Origin: Terebella lapidaria
Taxonomy: Eukaryota > Annelida > Polychaeta > Terebellida > Terebellidae
NCBI GenBank assembly: GCA_949152475.1
Contig: OX424555.1
Location: 14,402,868 to 14,466,867 of the forward strand
Direction of reading: 5' to 3'
Length of the DNA stretch: 64,000 bases
A program made the translations under genes and the position numbers. Below the pieces are notes generated by a model, which saw nothing but the letters and a program-made list of their open reading frames with translations, had not been told where the DNA came from and ran no database searches. Shown one piece after another: positions 32,781 through 43,327 of this stretch (the first letter of the stretch is position 1; the number at the start of each line of letters is the position of its first letter).

Positions 32781-35150
32781 CAACCTGTCCTCGATCGGGA
32801 GAACCCGTGGTACATCGATCAGGAGGGACAGTAGCAGGGGGAACCACGCCTGCATCGGCCAGCATGGCGCCACCAACAGAATCTCGCACTGAGACCTGGC
32901 TACTTTGTGCAGCACTTCTGTTAGGAACCGAGTTGGCGGGTACGCATACCCGAACATCCCGTCCCACGACTGAGACATCGCGTCCACAGCCAGTGCCTCG
33001 CTCTCTGGCAGAGGTGAGAAGTAGACCGGGAGCTTGTGATTCCGAGAGGTTGCGAACAGGTCTATGTTCGGTGTCCCGAACGCCTGACAAACGCGCCGAA
33101 ACACCCCCGGATGTAGACTCCACTCCGTGCCTATGATCTTGTCCGGTCTCGACAGAGCGTCCGCTAGGACATTCCTGTGACCCGGCAGGTGCCTCGCCCT
33201 GATAAACAGACGGTACTTGAAGGCAAACCTGATCAGACACTCGGCCTCCAAACAAAGCTGACTCGACCGAGTTCCACCTTGTTTGTTTATGTGCGCCACT
33301 ACTGTGCTGTTGTCTGTGAAGACCAACCACTTCGTCCCTGGGGGACTCTGAGGCCCCCAGATCTCGAACGCACGTCTCACCGCTCGCAGCTCTAGGACAT
33401 TGATGTGCAACGCCCTCTCGCTCGTGTTCCACACAGCAGAGAGTTCGTGCTCGTCCATATGAGCTCCCCAAGCCAATTCTGACGCATCGGTGAAGAAGGT
33501 CCGATCGGGCAGATACTCCGCGAGTGGCATCCCTCGGAAAAGATTCCGATGGTCCCGCCACCAATGCATTGCTTCCCGAGCACGATCGTCCACCAATACG
33601 ACTTGGTCTAGTCGATCGGTGAGGATCCGCCATTGCAACGCTAGACACCATTGAATGGGTCTGAGGAAGCACCTGCCGAACGGCACCTGTTTCTCCATCG
33701 ACGCCAACAGACCGATGATGGACAGAAACTGTCGAGCTGTGATCGACGACTGCGTCAGCGCGACCTCCATCGCCGCAATCGCCTTGAGAACTCTCTTCCG
33801 CGGAGGAAGAGCTACTCCTCGCTCTAGATCGTAATCTACCCCGACATACTCGAACCTCTGTGTCGGGGACAGATGAGACTTCGCCCAATTGGGGATCCAG
33901 CCGAGGCTGGTCGCCAACCTGAGGACGAACCCGGATTGCTGTATAGCCTGAGACGGGGAGTCGGCTATGATTAACCAATCGTCGATATAATGGTGGAATT
34001 GAATTCCAACCGATCGAAACCTGGCTGCCATCGTCCTTACGATACGGGTGAACACGTAAGGGGCGGTGGCTACTCCAAAGGGAAGTACCCTGAACTGATA
34101 CACCGAACCTTCGAAGGCGAACTTGAGGTATCGCCGATCGGCTGGGTGTATTGGCACATGTAAGTACGCGTCCTTGACGTCGATACTGACTGCCCACTTC
34201 CCCTTGGACAGAGCTTTCTGGACGGAAAGCGCCGACTCCATCTTGAACCTGGGTATGATCAGGAATTTGTTGAGGTTTGACAGATCGAAAACGGGACGCC
34301 ACCCGCCTGTCTTTTTCGGCACCAGGAAGATGAGAGAATAGAATCCTCTCTCGTCCTTGACCACCTCGATCGCACGTTTCTCTAGCAACTGCTGCACCTC
34401 GTGCTGCAGAAGCTGAAACTTTTCCCGATCGCCGGGCACAGGGAAGAACCACGCTTTGGGTCTGATCGGTGGTTTTCCAGCCTCCCATCTGAAGGTGAGA
34501 CCGAACTTCACCCATGCCACGACTGAATTGTCTGACGACGCCAGATCGCTCCAGTTCTGGACGAACTGAGCCAGGCGTCCCCCGACTGGACCAGGTTGTG
34601 GAAGATCGAATTCCGATAGAACTGAACCTTCCACAGAGCCTACGCTTTCCCGCAACGAGTCACTTCTTACCAGAAGCTTTCCCTTTGCCCTTGAAGCGTC
34701 CACCCCCTTTGCCTCCGCGCTTGCCATCCCCCTGGGGAGGGGGAGGCTGCGCCCCACGAAAGGGCGGCTGCGTAGAAGCGGGTGCATGTGGTGCCTGAGG
34801 TTGGGCAGGCTTCTGACCCTTGGTCTTCTTGCCTGTCCCAGACCCCGCCGCCTTCCCAAGCAAAGCCTTGGCCATAGCCTCATCCCGGAGATGTTCCCGC
34901 ATGACGGAAATATCCGATCGAGAGAGGTTGGCGTAGGTATAGCCTGAGAACAGCGGCCTCCCACGTAGCTCAGCGACGTCCGTAGCGGACACGTCAAGCA
35001 GACGGAGATCGGCATCACGCATGGTGAGATCCAATTGTGCGCCCAGGTGCGCACTGTCACGCTCAGCAGCATGGACCACTCCGGCCAAGACGCCGAGTGC
35101 TGCATGAATGTTGGCGCGACTCCCCTCCTCCAGATCCGCCTCGTCCACAA
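32553..35150 (-). CDS. DIRS reverse transcriptase / RNase H / methyltransferase-like protein
   Basis: 865 residues. The middle holds the DIRS-type reverse transcriptase (KKTGGWRPVFDLSNLNKFL, DVKDAYLHVPI, HYIDDWLI), then RNase H (FTDASELAWGAH, VFTDNSTVVAHINKQGG), then the C-terminal region with YAYPPTRFL and VAPCWPMQAWFPLL, which in this family is called a Dam-like methyltransferase domain. Part of the element at 30974-37360. Confidence 0.85.
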   Translation of the reverse strand: MWTRRIWRRGVAPTFMQHSASWPEWSMLLSVTVRTWAHNWISPCVMPISVCLTCPLRTSLSYVGGRCSQAIPTPTSLDRIFPSCGNISGMRLWPRLCLGRRRGLGQARRPRVRSLPNLRHHMHPLLRSRPFVGRSLPLPRGMASAEAKGVDASRAKGKLLVRSDSLRESVGSVEGSVLSEFDLPQPGPVGGRLAQFVQNWSDLASSDNSVVAWVKFGLTFRWEAGKPPIRPKAWFFPVPGDREKFQLLQHEVQQLLEKRAIEVVKDERGFYSLIFLVPKKTGGWRPVFDLSNLNKFLIIPRFKMESALSVQKALSKGKWAVSIDVKDAYLHVPIHPADRRYLKFAFEGSVYQFRVLPFGVATAPYVFTRIVRTMAARFRSVGIQFHHYIDDWLIIADSPSQAIQQSGFVLRLATSLGWIPNWAKSHLSPTQRFEYVGVDYDLERGVALPPRKRVLKAIAAMEVALTQSSITARQFLSIIGLLASMEKQVPFGRCFLRPIQWCLALQWRILTDRLDQVVLVDDRAREAMHWWRDHRNLFRGMPLAEYLPDRTFFTDASELAWGAHMDEHELSAVWNTSERALHINVLELRAVRRAFEIWGPQSPPGTKWLVFTDNSTVVAHINKQGGTRSSQLCLEAECLIRFAFKYRLFIRARHLPGHRNVLADALSRPDKIIGTEWSLHPGVFRRVCQAFGTPNIDLFATSRNHKLPVYFSPLPESEALAVDAMSQSWDGMFGYAYPPTRFLTEVLHKVARSQCEILLVAPCWPMQAWFPLLLSLLIDVPRVLPIEDRLLKQPGRDIFHDSVHVLKLHVWRLSSDPSRRQGFLSRCPYISRERIGDPPLKRMRLNGEYSYVGVTEGALIRSLPL

Positions 35151-36765
35151 ACTCCTGAACCAAAGTGGTCAGGTGATCTGTCAACGAGAGCTGCCCCATC
35201 AATTGATGAGACAGCGTCTGCCAGTGAGAAAGGCGAGCCTTTTTCACATAAGCTGACCAGACCGTACCCTGCTTCCGGGAAAGCAGGTGAAGGTTAGGGT
35301 CTTCGACCGGGACGGAAGTCTGATGTCCACCCTCGGACTCTACAGTCCGATAGGTGTCGATCGACTCAGGTCGAACACGGCTGGTCGGGAATGTCGACTC
35401 CGTACGAGCCACATCCTTCTTAGCCATAACTCCCTTGTTGATCTTGTCGAAGGACTTGACCAACGCGGGAGCCACAGGGAGCCGGATCGGCCGACGAACT
35501 GGCGCCGACGCGAACCTACCGGTTCCCCGTGAGGGCCCTGGAGCATCGATCGGCAAGTCCATTCGCCTTGCGACCGACTCCAAAGCCCACCGGAAGTTAG
35601 AACCCCCGGCCTGATCGGAAGTCTCATCCTCCGAGGAGGACGACTCCTGATCAGCTTCCACTCGACCCCCCCGATCGTTGGACCTCACAGGTCCGATCGA
35701 AGACCTCGATGACCCCAAGGGTACATCAAAGGACGGGCGAGGGAATGCCTGCTCAGCGATCGCGCCCGTCCGGCGACTTACATCCGCGTACACAGGACTT
35801 GAGTGGCCCTGAGGAACGACCCCAGCACCACCCGCCCGATCGTGCCCTGATCGAGGACCAGGAGCACGACCGCCAAGTGAAGACTCCCGATCGCACGAAC
35901 GATCGAGAGCCTCACCCCCAAACAAGGGGAACTCTCCCCCCTCGAACCTCGAGACCGAGGACCCGAATGAGCCATCCAAGCTGCCCCGCCGATCGAAGCC
36001 CGAAGCCTGATCGTCGCCCACCGAGAGGTCGGACGAAGCCTGAGCCACATCGAAAATCGATGTGGTCTCAGCACCACGGCGCTTAGAGGAAGCACGCTTC
36101 CTCTTCTTGGAAGGCCCCGGGGAAGAGACTACGGACCCCTCCACCTCGATCGGCCCCGACTGAGGGACGACGAAGGTGGAGTGCGGTTCCTTGGCTGCTT
36201 TCGCCTTGGCAAGAACTGAAACCTTCTTCTTAGAAGATTTCGACTTCTTGCCAGCAGGGGGAGCAAGCTCTCCCTGCGACGAAGGGGCAGCCGAAGAACC
36301 GGCCGGGACTCCCTGTCCAAGCAGGGAAGAGAGACCCGGCAGGAGGGGACCCTGAAGGGACGATACCGACTGTGCAAAGAAAGATTGCACAGCCGCGTTG
36401 ACCATGTCCTGTGTTAGCCCCAGGGGCTGGCTAACACCGGACGCAATCTGTGCCGTCACAGGCGGAGTCTCCACCTCCATGGGCGACTGGCGGACTTGCG
36501 GAGCCGAAGCTTCCGCAAGCCTCAAAGCATCCCGACGAGCCAACGAGGCTTCGGAATACTTTGCAGTCGCCTGCACGAAGGAAGAGGGACGCCAGAAACG
36601 ACACAGATCACACCTCAAATCCTCCATAGATACCGGGCCATGGTCTAAACAGTCGAAACACACACTGTGTTTCTCCCCTCCTCGGAGGGTATTGACCAGA
36701 CACTTCGGGCATGGACGTTCGTCCATGGCACCGGTACCAAGGGAGGATTGTGAAGTCATGATCAC
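34660..36765 (-). CDS. DIRS gag-like protein
   Basis: 701 residues, the first frame of the element. It starts with a CPKC...CFDC...CRFC zinc-ribbon-like region, passes through a long serine, proline and charge-rich stretch, and ends in a glycine and lysine-rich tail (GGKGGGRFKGKGK). It has the position and composition expected of DIRS ORF1, but there is no sequence motif that proves the role. Confidence 0.7.
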   Translation of the reverse strand: MIMTSQSSLGTGAMDERPCPKCLVNTLRGGEKHSVCFDCLDHGPVSMEDLRCDLCRFWRPSSFVQATAKYSEASLARRDALRLAEASAPQVRQSPMEVETPPVTAQIASGVSQPLGLTQDMVNAAVQSFFAQSVSSLQGPLLPGLSSLLGQGVPAGSSAAPSSQGELAPPAGKKSKSSKKKVSVLAKAKAAKEPHSTFVVPQSGPIEVEGSVVSSPGPSKKRKRASSKRRGAETTSIFDVAQASSDLSVGDDQASGFDRRGSLDGSFGSSVSRFEGGEFPLFGGEALDRSCDRESSLGGRAPGPRSGHDRAGGAGVVPQGHSSPVYADVSRRTGAIAEQAFPRPSFDVPLGSSRSSIGPVRSNDRGGRVEADQESSSSEDETSDQAGGSNFRWALESVARRMDLPIDAPGPSRGTGRFASAPVRRPIRLPVAPALVKSFDKINKGVMAKKDVARTESTFPTSRVRPESIDTYRTVESEGGHQTSVPVEDPNLHLLSRKQGTVWSAYVKKARLSHWQTLSHQLMGQLSLTDHLTTLVQEFVDEADLEEGSRANIHAALGVLAGVVHAAERDSAHLGAQLDLTMRDADLRLLDVSATDVAELRGRPLFSGYTYANLSRSDISVMREHLRDEAMAKALLGKAAGSGTGKKTKGQKPAQPQAPHAPASTQPPFRGAQPPPPQGDGKRGGKGGGRFKGKGKASGKK

Positions 36766-37170
36766 ACAAGGGAACTAACCACACACAGTAACAGGGCGGG
36801 CAAAATATGCAAACCTGAGACCGCGCTGAAAAAAGAACCCTAAGAGGACTACGAATATATAAACTACAGCATACGTTACACAATATATACAGTAGAAAAT
36901 TAACGTAGAACTATTGATAGATGTAAACAACAAGTACACTATCAAGTACGACGGATGGACGATAATAGGGTGAACTGGCTATACAAATCGCTGACGATCT
37001 AGCAAGTAACAAACTATCGACCGATACTTATCCAAATAGACACAAAACGATGTCTATGAACGTGGCAGGTGAAATTCCGTAAGAATATATCGCAAAAGTC
37101 TAGTTTGCAGACTAAATTCTACGAATTCACCGGGAACCAAAATCCAAAGCTGCCAAGCAAAAATGGCGGT

Positions 37171-37338
37171 GGACAGAAAAGTGAAGCTTCTGCGCAGCTG
37201 CGCGCGCATATGCGCGGCGGTTTTGGCGGCAAAAGGAGCGCTCGAGTCATGCAGGCAGACGATCGTGCCTTGCTTTCAGTACGCGAATTTCTATCCAGAA
37301 CGATCCAAAGGATCGAAAAGGAGCATGTAGTAGTTTAG
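37171..37338. repeat. DIRS inverted terminal repeat, right
   Basis: Reverse complement of 31022-31189. The 22 bp outside it (to 37360) are covered by the internal complementary region and so belong to the element. Confidence 0.9.
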
Positions 37339-37360
37339 ATTGGTGATGTATAAAATAAAC

Positions 37361-38736
37361 GTCCACATGTTGATGTATGCTGATGATATATGTATAGTAA
37401 ATGACACAGTAGGACGGTTACAAAATCAGTTAAATGTTTTAAGTACATTCTGCATGGAAAGTGGTTTGACAGTTAATGTTTCAAAAACTAAGGTTATAGT
37501 CTTTCGAAATGGTGGTTCCCTGCGACAAAATGAAAATTTTTATTTCAACAACACAAAATTAGAATGTGTAACATATTACAAGTATCTTGGCATTATTTTC
37601 TCATCAAAATTGTCCTGGTCTGTAGCATTGTCAACCTTATGTGCGCAGGCTGAGAAGGCAGTGTTTATGTTAAAACGACTTATCAAAAATGTTGGTGGCC
37701 TTCCTATAAATTTGTGCCTTGACCTATTTGATAAAATTGTCGTTCCTATTTTAACTTATGGTGCAGAAATTTGGGGTACAAAATCACAAGAAAAAATTGA
37801 ACTAATACATAGGAAATACTGTAAATACATATTGTCATTGTCTTACAGCACTTCAAATGCTGCGGTCCTGGGAGATTTGGGTAGATTACCCCTTCATGTG
37901 AAATATAAAACTAATTGTGTTAAATACTGGTTGTCCATTGTGCATGATTCAGTAAACAATACAAATCCGAGATTAAGAAACTCTCTGTATCAGTTAATGA
38001 AAGAGTATGATCAATTGGGGCATGAAAACTGGGTCACAAACATCAGAGTTATGCTATGTTCTTATGGTTTTGGAGATGTTTGGTTGCAGCAAAGTGTGTC
38101 AAATTCAGATTTATTCTTGTTTAATTTCAAGCAAAGAGTAATTGATGTATCCTGTCAAATGTGGCATGAAGATTTATTAAGAAATACCAAACTTAAACAG
38201 TATCAAACATATAAAGACTTACTTGTATATGAAAAATACCTATCGTGCAATTTATACTACAAGCATCGTGTAGCTTTGACAAAATTTCGTTGTTCGCATA
38301 TTAACTTGGCATGTAATCAATATAGGGAAAACACTGAAAATTCACCATTTTGTTTGTATTGTAAGAGGAAGTTACACTTGGATGTTGTTGAAGATGAAAT
38401 ACATTTTTTATTATCGTGTCCACAATATACTGAAATCAGACAACGTTTTCTGGTAAATCACAGAAATGACAGGACAGAACACAATGCAATTAATAGTTTC
38501 AAAAATATTATGTCTTGTCAAAATGAATCTTGTATTAAAAACTTGTCAGCTTTTATACATAATGCCCTTAGTGTACGTAGTAGCCAGTGATGAGGTAATA
38601 CATTATGTTTTGATGCGCGTTATGATGTATAGTTGTCATTATGATGGTCTTTCTCACATTTACTGCACCGACTCTCATTGTATATAGCATGTATATGGGC
38701 CCGAGGCCTTTCATGAAATAAAGTCATTCATTCATA
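37361..38736 (+). CDS. LINE polyprotein, right part, and 3' tail
   Basis: Coding resumes in phase with the left part: the catalytic YADD lies at 37376-37387, followed by thumb sequence (LTVNVSKTKVIVF, YKYLGIIFSSKLSW) and a C-terminal CLYC...H..L.CP zinc-like region (FCLYCKRKLHL, HFLLSCPQY) near 38345-38420. The stop codon is at 38588-38590. The 3' tail ends in AATAAA and CATTCATTCAT at about 38717-38735, a short-repeat tail like those of L2/CR1-type LINEs. Apart from the 5' truncation and the DIRS insertion the frame is open, so the LINE copy is fairly young. Confidence 0.85.
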
Positions 38737-38849
38737 ATACCAAGAATAGTACAATTCAATAGAACAAAAACCTGCTTAGTACCATATTTTTTCTGAATTT
38801 TATATAGAAAAGATTTGCTCGTTAACAATTCAAGATGAAATACGGGTGG

Positions 38850-39145
38850 CGGCGGTGAAATTCAAAAAAAAAATTTTTTGATATCGTGGAAATTCGTAGC
38901 GGCGATTTTTTTTATAAAAAAGTGAAACTCGATTTTTTATAGGCAGCGTTTCCATAGACCAACTTTACAATTTGGTGTGGCCTAGCTCTTTATAGAATCT
39001 AATCATATTTTTTTTGGGATTTCAAATCAATTCATCTCATTATTTTCCATCCTTTCATGTCGATTACGCAATCACTGCCATGTTTACGTTAGAATCTGCA
39101 TTCCACCGAAATCCACCGGCCTCAAATCTGGTGGAGCTAAAGTTG
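38850..39145. repeat. segment inverted relative to 13.35 kb
   Basis: 38951-38984 (ATAGACCAACTTTACAATTTGGTGTGGCC region) is the reverse complement of about 13354-13386, and the neighbouring A- and T-rich stretches resemble the tandem block there. No gene is seen. Confidence 0.45.
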
Positions 39146-39440
39146 GCGTCATTCAACTCTGACCCACTGTTTTTTCGCGATAATTTGATCAATTTTGAAG
39201 ATAGCTGCATGAATTTTTCACAGCGTCCATAATTCTGAGCAGCCCAATTTTGTACAAAATTTCAGAAAGATTGGACAGTAAACAAGTTAGCCCATTTGGC
39301 CTATACTTAACGTAATTAGAAAACGTCAAAACGTTATAGATCTATATATGAATGCTACGGGCATGACCATGACGGGGTTGGCAGCGGTCCAACGGCAACG
39401 CCAAATTCCATCAAAAAAATTAGCCCAAAGGCTGAGATAG
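39146..39440. mobile_element. partial copy of MITE family C
   Basis: Shares GTTAGCCCATTTGGCCTATA, AACGTCAAAACGTTAT and GAATGCTACGG with the full copies at 42892-43327 and 63290-63725, but the CACCGCTCACAGACCAATGA ends are missing. Confidence 0.55.
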
Positions 39441-39599
39441 GTTACTGGACAATTTTGGTTGGCCATGGCAGCATAGTAAGTTAACAAGGGCCACTGGCCT
39501 CAAAGGAAGAGCTTCGAAAATGTTTGCACAGAACTATTTAAAAATCCTTGAATACTGTATTTGATTTGGTACATATGTTGTGGCCATATTGTAATTGTA

Positions 39600-40232
39600 C
39601 TGGGCAGAATCTATATGTTGTTGGGCCAATAAATGTTTCCTGTATTTTTTATTGTGGTCAGTGACTTAACTAGTAAAAGTAATGATAACCTATCCTGTTA
39701 CAGTCATGATTGGATAGAACTTTTTAGGGCCCGGACGAGTCAGAAATTCCCGACCCGAGTACCTGTGTGGTCTGACCCAACCCGTCCAAATATATAACAA
39801 AATTTGAATGATACTCACTGGAGCAATTTATAATACGTTAACGTCAGACATAGATCTTTGACACTTTTTTTTCTCAGTGTTTTTTTTTTTGCAAGTTTGA
39901 AAAAGATCACAATGTCATGACCTCATAAAACTATACTTCTTTTTTTTCCCGATGATTTCCTTGTCATTGTTGGATTTTTTATACCGTTTATCATAAATAT
40001 TCAAAAATTTATCTTTATTTGTTCTCGGTTATGGATAACGAAATTCCGACCCAGATTATTGTATATGACTCGCCCCGAATTTGGGTACCTGTCGACTCTT
40101 CCGGGCCCTAGAACCTTCACATTGTTGAGCCCAATAATAAATGTTTCTTGTCATAACTATTTTCATTGTGGCCAATAAGACTTAATTAGCTAAACTAATG
40201 TTACCTTATTCAGTCACAGCCATGATATCTCT
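39600..40232. repeat. direct duplication flanking a foldback element
   Basis: About 39610-39715 and 40125-40232 share, in the same order, GGGCC(A/C)ATAA, AAATGTTTC(C/T)TG, TCATTGTGG-like and CAGTCA(T/C)... blocks. Between them sits the palindromic element at 39725-40110. Confidence 0.45.
39725..40110. mobile_element. foldback element with TAGGGCCCGGA ends
   Basis: Left end TAGGGCCCGGACGAGTC, right end GACTCTTCCGGGCCCTA, with inner CGACCCGAGTACC and GGGTACCTGTCG and further inner CCGACCC blocks. Non-coding; superfamily unknown. Confidence 0.65.
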
Positions 40233-41470
40233 ACACTTCAAAAGCTTTACCTTATTGAGCCCGTATAAAAATCACCCAAGTATTATTTGGACCAATGTGT
40301 AAGATTGTCAAGGTTCTGAATATTTTTCTCTTATTTAGGAGGCACAATGCTTTTTAGCCAGATCTAGATCAGAGTCTTTTTCATGGTTTTTTTCAGTGTT
40401 TTCATTTATACTGCAGAGACATTTCAACAACTTATTTGCATCTCCAATAATTTATGACATGCATGAAAGCTTTTTTCATCACTGCTGAAAAATTGCGATC
40501 ATGTTTTTCTTTGCCCAAATGCTGGTTTGAAGATCATCGTATATGTGAGTGAATGAGTGTCACTGTCAGCAAAGACCGTCGACCTGTCAAACAACCAAAA
40601 TTGTCGCTAGCGTGACTGCTATCAAAATCAGCACTGACAATTTTCGTCGGCAATATAAAACTATCATAAACATGATAAATGAGCTAGTATCCATTTGTTT
40701 CTGCTTATTTCAGGAGGAAACTAAGTTTTTTCCCCCGACAAAGTGTACTGTAAAAGTTCGGCAAATCTGCCAAGTTTTGTTGTTTCTCTGGTTGTTTCCG
40801 ACTGTTGACAGTGGTTGAGTCTGTTCCTAGATCTCATGAAATCTCGCTTCACTTCAGTAGGCATTTCTGATTAAATTTCCCCATAAACAAGCTTTGTATG
40901 GTGATATTTTTACGAAGTATTCCCAGTGAAGTAGGAAAGAGTCATAGAAAAAAACATTTATTTGGGTCGTAACAAGTATTTCCACAAATACCGCACCCAG
41001 TAGATTCCACGATCTCGTGGGAGCTTATGACCTTGACCCCAGTGCGTCAGTATTTATCGCTAATTGGCGGGATTTGCTCACGTGATAAACTGCATATAAT
41101 TATATCCACGTGTAAATCATAAACATGTGGGTGTGTCCGCCAAGACAGCTTCCTGATTGGACAATTCAGTGACTATCTGGCTGGCTGGCTGACTGGCTCA
41201 GGGGCCACAGGCTGATAGAATTTGCCTACTGGAATATGGAATACCACCACTAAAACGATAATTATTATGTTGCCGTATCAACTTGTTTTTCATTTTTGCA
41301 ATAGCATATACTGTATTTATATATTGTTGCGGAATGTATATTCAAAACTTTGAGTGCATATGATTGCAAGAAAGTGCTTCAGTGAAGATCAAAACGGGAG
41401 TGGTAATGGGTTTGAAACGGTGACTAACAAAAAAAAAAACAGTCGGAACACACGTCTCCTGGGATCATTA
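40233..41470. other. no gene recognised
   Basis: AT-rich. The frame at 40549-40818 has no recognisable domain and no sign of splicing. A small GGCTGGCTGACTGGCT simple repeat lies near 41180. Confidence 0.4.
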
Positions 41471-42590
41471 TCGCTAATAACTTATTACATTAACCATGAT
41501 TAGGTATACGGGCGTCATTTTCCTCCCAACGGGCCCCGGGCCCTCCCAATTGGCCACAGTTGAATGGCCTGTTGTGGTTCCAAGTGGCACTTTCAAGAAT
41601 GTAAACAAAAGAAAAACTTCAAAAATCCAAAAAAAACCAACATCATAGAGGAAGAGCCCTGCTCTTCCTAAAAAACCTTGAGATTTACCAATCAAGGTTC
41701 GCAGTGTGAACATATGACCTTTGAGATTTACCAATCAAGGTCATCCGTGTGAACTTCGATGTCACCATTACATGTATGTGTGCGGCATTTGATATTCTAT
41801 ATGTTCATAATACAAAGATATATCTAGGTGGAATCGCTTAGGCCGCTCAGGTCAATTTACACATTCCGAGTCAGACATTTGGCACTCAAGGTCATCTGAC
41901 CTTAAGTTCATGGTCATCATTAGTTGTGCCATATATGTTTTCCTATATGTTCATAATGCAAACATGAGCTCTATCTGCAAGCATTTCATCTATAGAGGGA
42001 AATCTGGGCATTTTTTGACCCCAGAATGGCTGTTTTGACCTTTCAAGGTCATCCAAGGTCAAATTCAAGGTCACCACACAAGTCGCCATATATGACTTCC
42101 CATTTGAAAGTGCCAATTTCTAAGCTGTATCTTCAAGTGTTTTATGAGTACAGTCCTGACAGCTCGGTCAGCTCCCATTATGAAAGAAAAAAGTGCCGAA
42201 ATTTTTCCAAGTCCAAAAGTTTTTTCAAAGCGTGAAAATTTTTTTTGCCTAGAAATGGCCCAAAATGGATAGTAATGCGATTTGGGGCGAAAATGGATAG
42301 TAATGCGATTTGGTTTTGAAACCAAAAACTCAAAACTGATCAGAAACTTTTTGAAAAAATGGCCGTCAAAGTCCAAAATTGAGCGTTTTTAAACAAAAAC
42401 AGCCGCTATTTTGAAAAAAATGCGAAAATCAAAGAACAGAAAAATACCTCCTTCTCAAAATATTTTTAGGCATTTTTGTGCAAAATTTTAAAAGATTCGA
42501 TCGTAAACTTTAAAGATAAAAATGTTAACGCCGGACGGACGGCCGGCCGGACGGACGCAGCGGACCAAACGTCCGGTAACCTAATTTACT
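41471..42590. repeat. AAGGTCA-rich dispersed repeat with GGACGGACGG end
   Basis: Many AAGGTCA or TGACCTT heptamers (for example TCAAGGTCATCTGACCTTA near 41889 and TCATCCAAGGTCAAATTCAAGG near 42050) and an end rich in GGACGGAC/GGCCGG near 42525-42575. Related, mostly inverted, sequence is found at 43690-43995 and 45455-47400. No protein is seen. Confidence 0.6.
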
Positions 42591-42633
42591 AGTAGAGTAG
42601 ATCTACGGCCGAATAGGCCTACTACGGTACATG

Positions 42634-42853
42634 TACGAGGCAACCGTCCTAAATTCGCCGCATCCCAAAATTCGCCAACTCAATATTATCATAGCTCAGA
42701 AACTCGTTTTGTGGAAGACAAACTGCTGGTACAAAGATTGACAATCAGAGTCTCGACTGATGATAGAACTGATTTGTGTCATTTGCATTACAAGGCCTAA
42801 AAACCCTGTTGGCGAATTTTGGAACGCGGCGAATTTAGGACGGATGGCTCGTA
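42634..42853. mobile_element. MITE family B, intact copy
   Basis: Inverted ends TACGAGGCAACCGTCCTAAA and TTTAGGACGGATGGCTCGTA, with the arms continuing through AATTCGCCGC and CCAAAATTCGCCA. It is 220 bp and non-coding. The split copy at 12097-12857 belongs to the same family. Confidence 0.7.
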
Positions 42854-42891
42854 GGCCTATAGGCCATTTTTTTTATTACTACAGTGTAGAT

Positions 42892-43327
42892 CTATAATCG
42901 GCGTCATTGATCTGTGAGCGGTGGTTTTTTCGCGATTGTTCCGTCAATAATTCGTATATTTCGATGAAATTTTGGCAGGAGTGTTATTTTATACTCGCCT
43001 AATAGGGTATAAGTTTTCGGAGAGATTGGTGTGTAAACAAAAAAGTTAGCCCATTTGGCCTATATATAACGAAATAGGAAAACGTCAAAACGTTATCTAT
43101 AGAAATGCTACGGCGATCGGGGGCGGTCCACGGCCGATTTCACCAGATTTTTACTATGGACGAGATAGGCCAACTTTTTCGCTTCGCATCCAATCTTCTC
43201 GAAAATGCATCCTTAGTTAGGCGGTCATAAGATAACACACCTTTGAAAATTCCATCGGATTATCTCAAATATTGACTGAGAAATCGCCGAAAAACCACCG
43301 CTCACAGACCAATGACGCGGACTATAG
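42892..43327. mobile_element. MITE family C copy 1
   Basis: Ends CTATAATCGGCGTCATTGAT and CCAATGACGCGGACTATAG, with TGTGAGCGGTGGTTTTT and AAAAACCACCGCTCACA arms. Near-identical in plan to the copy at 63290-63725, which lies in the opposite orientation. Non-coding and TA-rich at the ends. Confidence 0.75.

Larger units (their letters stand above)
30974..37360 (-). mobile_element. DIRS-type tyrosine-recombinase retrotransposon, whole-looking
   Basis: A 6.39 kb element on the minus strand inside the LINE, without target duplication, as DIRS elements insert. Parts: inverted terminal repeats of about 168 bp at 31022-31189 and 37171-37338 that look identical by eye; an internal complementary region at about 31252-31354 that is complementary to both outer ends joined together; and three long overlapping frames for a gag-like protein, RT/RNase H/methyltransferase-like protein and tyrosine recombinase. 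The ends were placed from the internal complementary region and from where LINE coding stops and restarts. It looks whole and young. Its base composition is much richer in G and C than its surroundings. Confidence 0.9.

Noticed and set aside
31654-34515. A single 953-residue protein on the minus strand
   Set aside because: Only about the last 370 residues resemble a tyrosine recombinase. The rest overlaps the RT/RNase H frame and reads as its shadow.
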